Below are positions 5,659 through 7,046 of a stretch of DNA of 7,046 nt, piece by piece. Source of the stretch: 0-14-0-20-45-22 sp041645495 (GTDB lineage Bacteria > Fidelibacterota > UBA2242); the NCBI GenBank assembly GCA_041645495.1, contig JBAZPZ010000103.1:1-7046 (forward strand), in the 5' to 3' direction. The position numbers were made by a program, and so were the translations under genes. Each line of letters opens with the position of its first letter. Positions within the stretch are counted from its first letter, which is position 1. The notes beneath the pieces are model-generated. The model was not told the origin of the DNA and searched no databases. It worked only from the letters and a program-made list of their open reading frames with translations.

Positions 5659-7044
5659 TTAATACATTCTGTCCCACGGCGGCAGTTTGACCGGTTTCTG
5701 CGCGAGAACCACTAGCACTTTTTCCGGCAGGAATCGTTTCAAAATGACGATCCGGTACATGTATTGATCGAACCAGTCGTCTGTCATCGTCAAATTTCCT
5801 TTGTAAGCGGCTTCCTCGCCCCAACTGTTTTCCAACAGCCATTTCGTCGGCGCGCCGGTAGCGGATGTATCGACGCCGACAAGCGCCATGCCGTGCGAAG
5901 AGGCGCTTTCGTAACTTAAAACCTGATCCTTTTTACTCATGTCAAACGAAACGCCGAAAAGCGATTGATAATCGAAAGCGTTCGTGGCCAGGATTCCGCG
6001 TTCGGAATCGAGTTGCTTACCGACGTCGCAGGAAAAGTACATCGGCTCATCGGCGAGGATGGACGTTTTCGCCCAACTTTTCATATCCGAAGATGGAACG
6101 TTGACGAATGTCCAGTTCTGACTGTCGTACCGGTTGCGGTCGAATTCGATTTCGTAAAGTTTGTAATAATCCCGCGACGGATCGTCCATCAGCATCACAT
6201 AGTCGCCGAGGTTCGCCTGAACGACTTCATTGTAAAACCGAACCGGCGTGAATTTTCCTTTGACGATCAGGCTGTCTTTTTTATCGGCAAACCGCCAGAC
6301 GAATTCCTTCGGCGGCGTTCCCAGCGAGATCACGAGAATGTGGTAGATTTCCCCGAGCATGTTCTCTTTCGATTTTTCCAGCGACGCTACCGGCTTGCCT
6401 TCCTGATGCTGGGCGCGGAGTTTCAAACCGCCGTCGCGCAGCTTTCGGCTGATCAACTCGTTCATCCGCCGCGTATTTTCACTGTTGTAGGTATCGGGCA
6501 TATTTTCCGCCGGGACAACGCCGTATTTTTCGATCAAACTCGGCGTCATGCTCCAGACGCCGCCGTCGCCGATCGGATTCCGGAAAAGCCAATCGACCGT
6601 TCGGTCGTCTATCGGCTTTTCGCGCGTCTGAACGATCGCCGTCAGAAACAGGTTCGCCTTTTCCAACTGGTCGTAGAAAAACAGGTAATTCTGCGAAAAC
6701 CCGAACGACTTCATGTCGTATTTCTTGATGACTTTCGGGCGGATGACGTTCAGCGAGCTGAACAGCCAGCACCGGCCGGACGATTTTTGGTCGGTGATTC
6801 CGGATGTTTTGATCGTGTGCGCAAAATGGTGATCGAGCGTGCCGATCAGGCTTCGGTTCAGCGCGACTTTTTTAATGTCGTTATTGGTGACTGCATTTTG
6901 CGCCGCCGGAATGGTTGCATCCGCCGCAATGGTTTTCTCGAATCGCGTCAGCATTTCGCTGGTGATCGCGCCAGTCTGGGCAAAACCGGTCGAGGTGAAA
7001 AGGGCAATTGTCATCACACTGAAAACCAATTTTCGATTCACCAT
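5659..7044 (-). CDS. Secreted C1B-family cysteine peptidase (bleomycin hydrolase / aminopeptidase C-like)
   Basis: A papain-like cysteine aminopeptidase of MEROPS family C1B (bleomycin hydrolase, PepC), 461 residues, close to the family's usual length. The catalytic cysteine lies in QKSSGRCWLF (Cys92, oxyanion Gln86). The catalytic His is in SSHGMALVGVD (His384) and the Asn in WLLENSWGEEA (Asn406). The tail LPPWDRMY matches the conserved C-terminal PPWD segment, which occupies the active-site cleft in characterised members and limits them to N-terminal trimming of peptides. Unlike the cytosolic PepC and yeast enzymes, this one begins with a signal peptide (MVNRK, hydrophobic core, cleavage probably after GFA near residue 22), so it should act in the periplasm or outside. 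His is followed by Gly where Ala is usual (HAM). The ATG lies 2 bp from the window edge, so its ribosome site cannot be seen and a slightly earlier start is possible. It ends TAA TGA. Confidence 0.93.
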   Translation of the reverse strand: MVNRKLVFSVMTIALFTSTGFAQTGAITSEMLTRFEKTIAADATIPAAQNAVTNNDIKKVALNRSLIGTLDHHFAHTIKTSGITDQKSSGRCWLFSSLNVIRPKVIKKYDMKSFGFSQNYLFFYDQLEKANLFLTAIVQTREKPIDDRTVDWLFRNPIGDGGVWSMTPSLIEKYGVVPAENMPDTYNSENTRRMNELISRKLRDGGLKLRAQHQEGKPVASLEKSKENMLGEIYHILVISLGTPPKEFVWRFADKKDSLIVKGKFTPVRFYNEVVQANLGDYVMLMDDPSRDYYKLYEIEFDRNRYDSQNWTFVNVPSSDMKSWAKTSILADEPMYFSCDVGKQLDSERGILATNAFDYQSLFGVSFDMSKKDQVLSYESASSHGMALVGVDTSATGAPTKWLLENSWGEEAAYKGNLTMTDDWFDQYMYRIVILKRFLPEKVLVVLAQKPVKLPPWDRMY

Positions 7045-7046
7045 GT

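Overview
The window reads as a stretch of chromosome from a diderm (Gram-negative) bacterium. Every supported gene lies on the minus strand, so transcription runs from position 7046 towards position 1. Three products carry N-terminal signal peptides, one is a patatin/Omp85-type outer-membrane fusion, and most starts are preceded by a classical GAGGA or GGAG Shine-Dalgarno. Base composition looks balanced. The gene set (secreted C1B peptidase, GH20 hexosaminidase, patatin-POTRA-barrel protein, PfkA, small TM1266-like protein) would suit a fermentative member of the FCB superphylum or a related candidate phylum. That placement is inference and could be wrong.

Layout in order of transcription: a secreted bleomycin-hydrolase-like (C1B) cysteine peptidase (7044-5659); an 84-bp gap holding a promoter overlapped by a perfect palindrome; a YefM-like antitoxin (5574-5302) overlapping by 20 bp a YoeB-like toxin (5321-5049); a secreted GH20 beta-N-acetylhexosaminidase (4984-2942); 12 bp later a small TM1266/ACT-like protein gene (2929-2669) that is complete except for an in-frame TAA at codon 21; a 129-bp gap; ATP-dependent 6-phosphofructokinase PfkA (2539-1562); 35 bp later a patatin-like phospholipase with POTRA domains (1526-147) that stops at an in-frame TAG inside its second POTRA, while the same frame continues as POTRA and early barrel sequence to the window edge (146-1).

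How the genes fit together: the peptidase and hexosaminidase look like envelope or secreted degradative enzymes, and pfkA is central glycolysis. The toxin-antitoxin pair is a self-regulated module sitting between them. The most notable feature is that two of the seven genes are each broken by a single nonsense codon (TAG at 147-149, TAA at 2867-2869), with recognisable protein sequence in the same frame on both sides. In both, one base change would restore the residue I expect (Tyr and Gln). This could be very recent gene decay, sequence error, or stop-codon suppression. The window alone cannot decide between them. I see no RNA gene, CRISPR array, insertion sequence or convincing intrinsic terminator.
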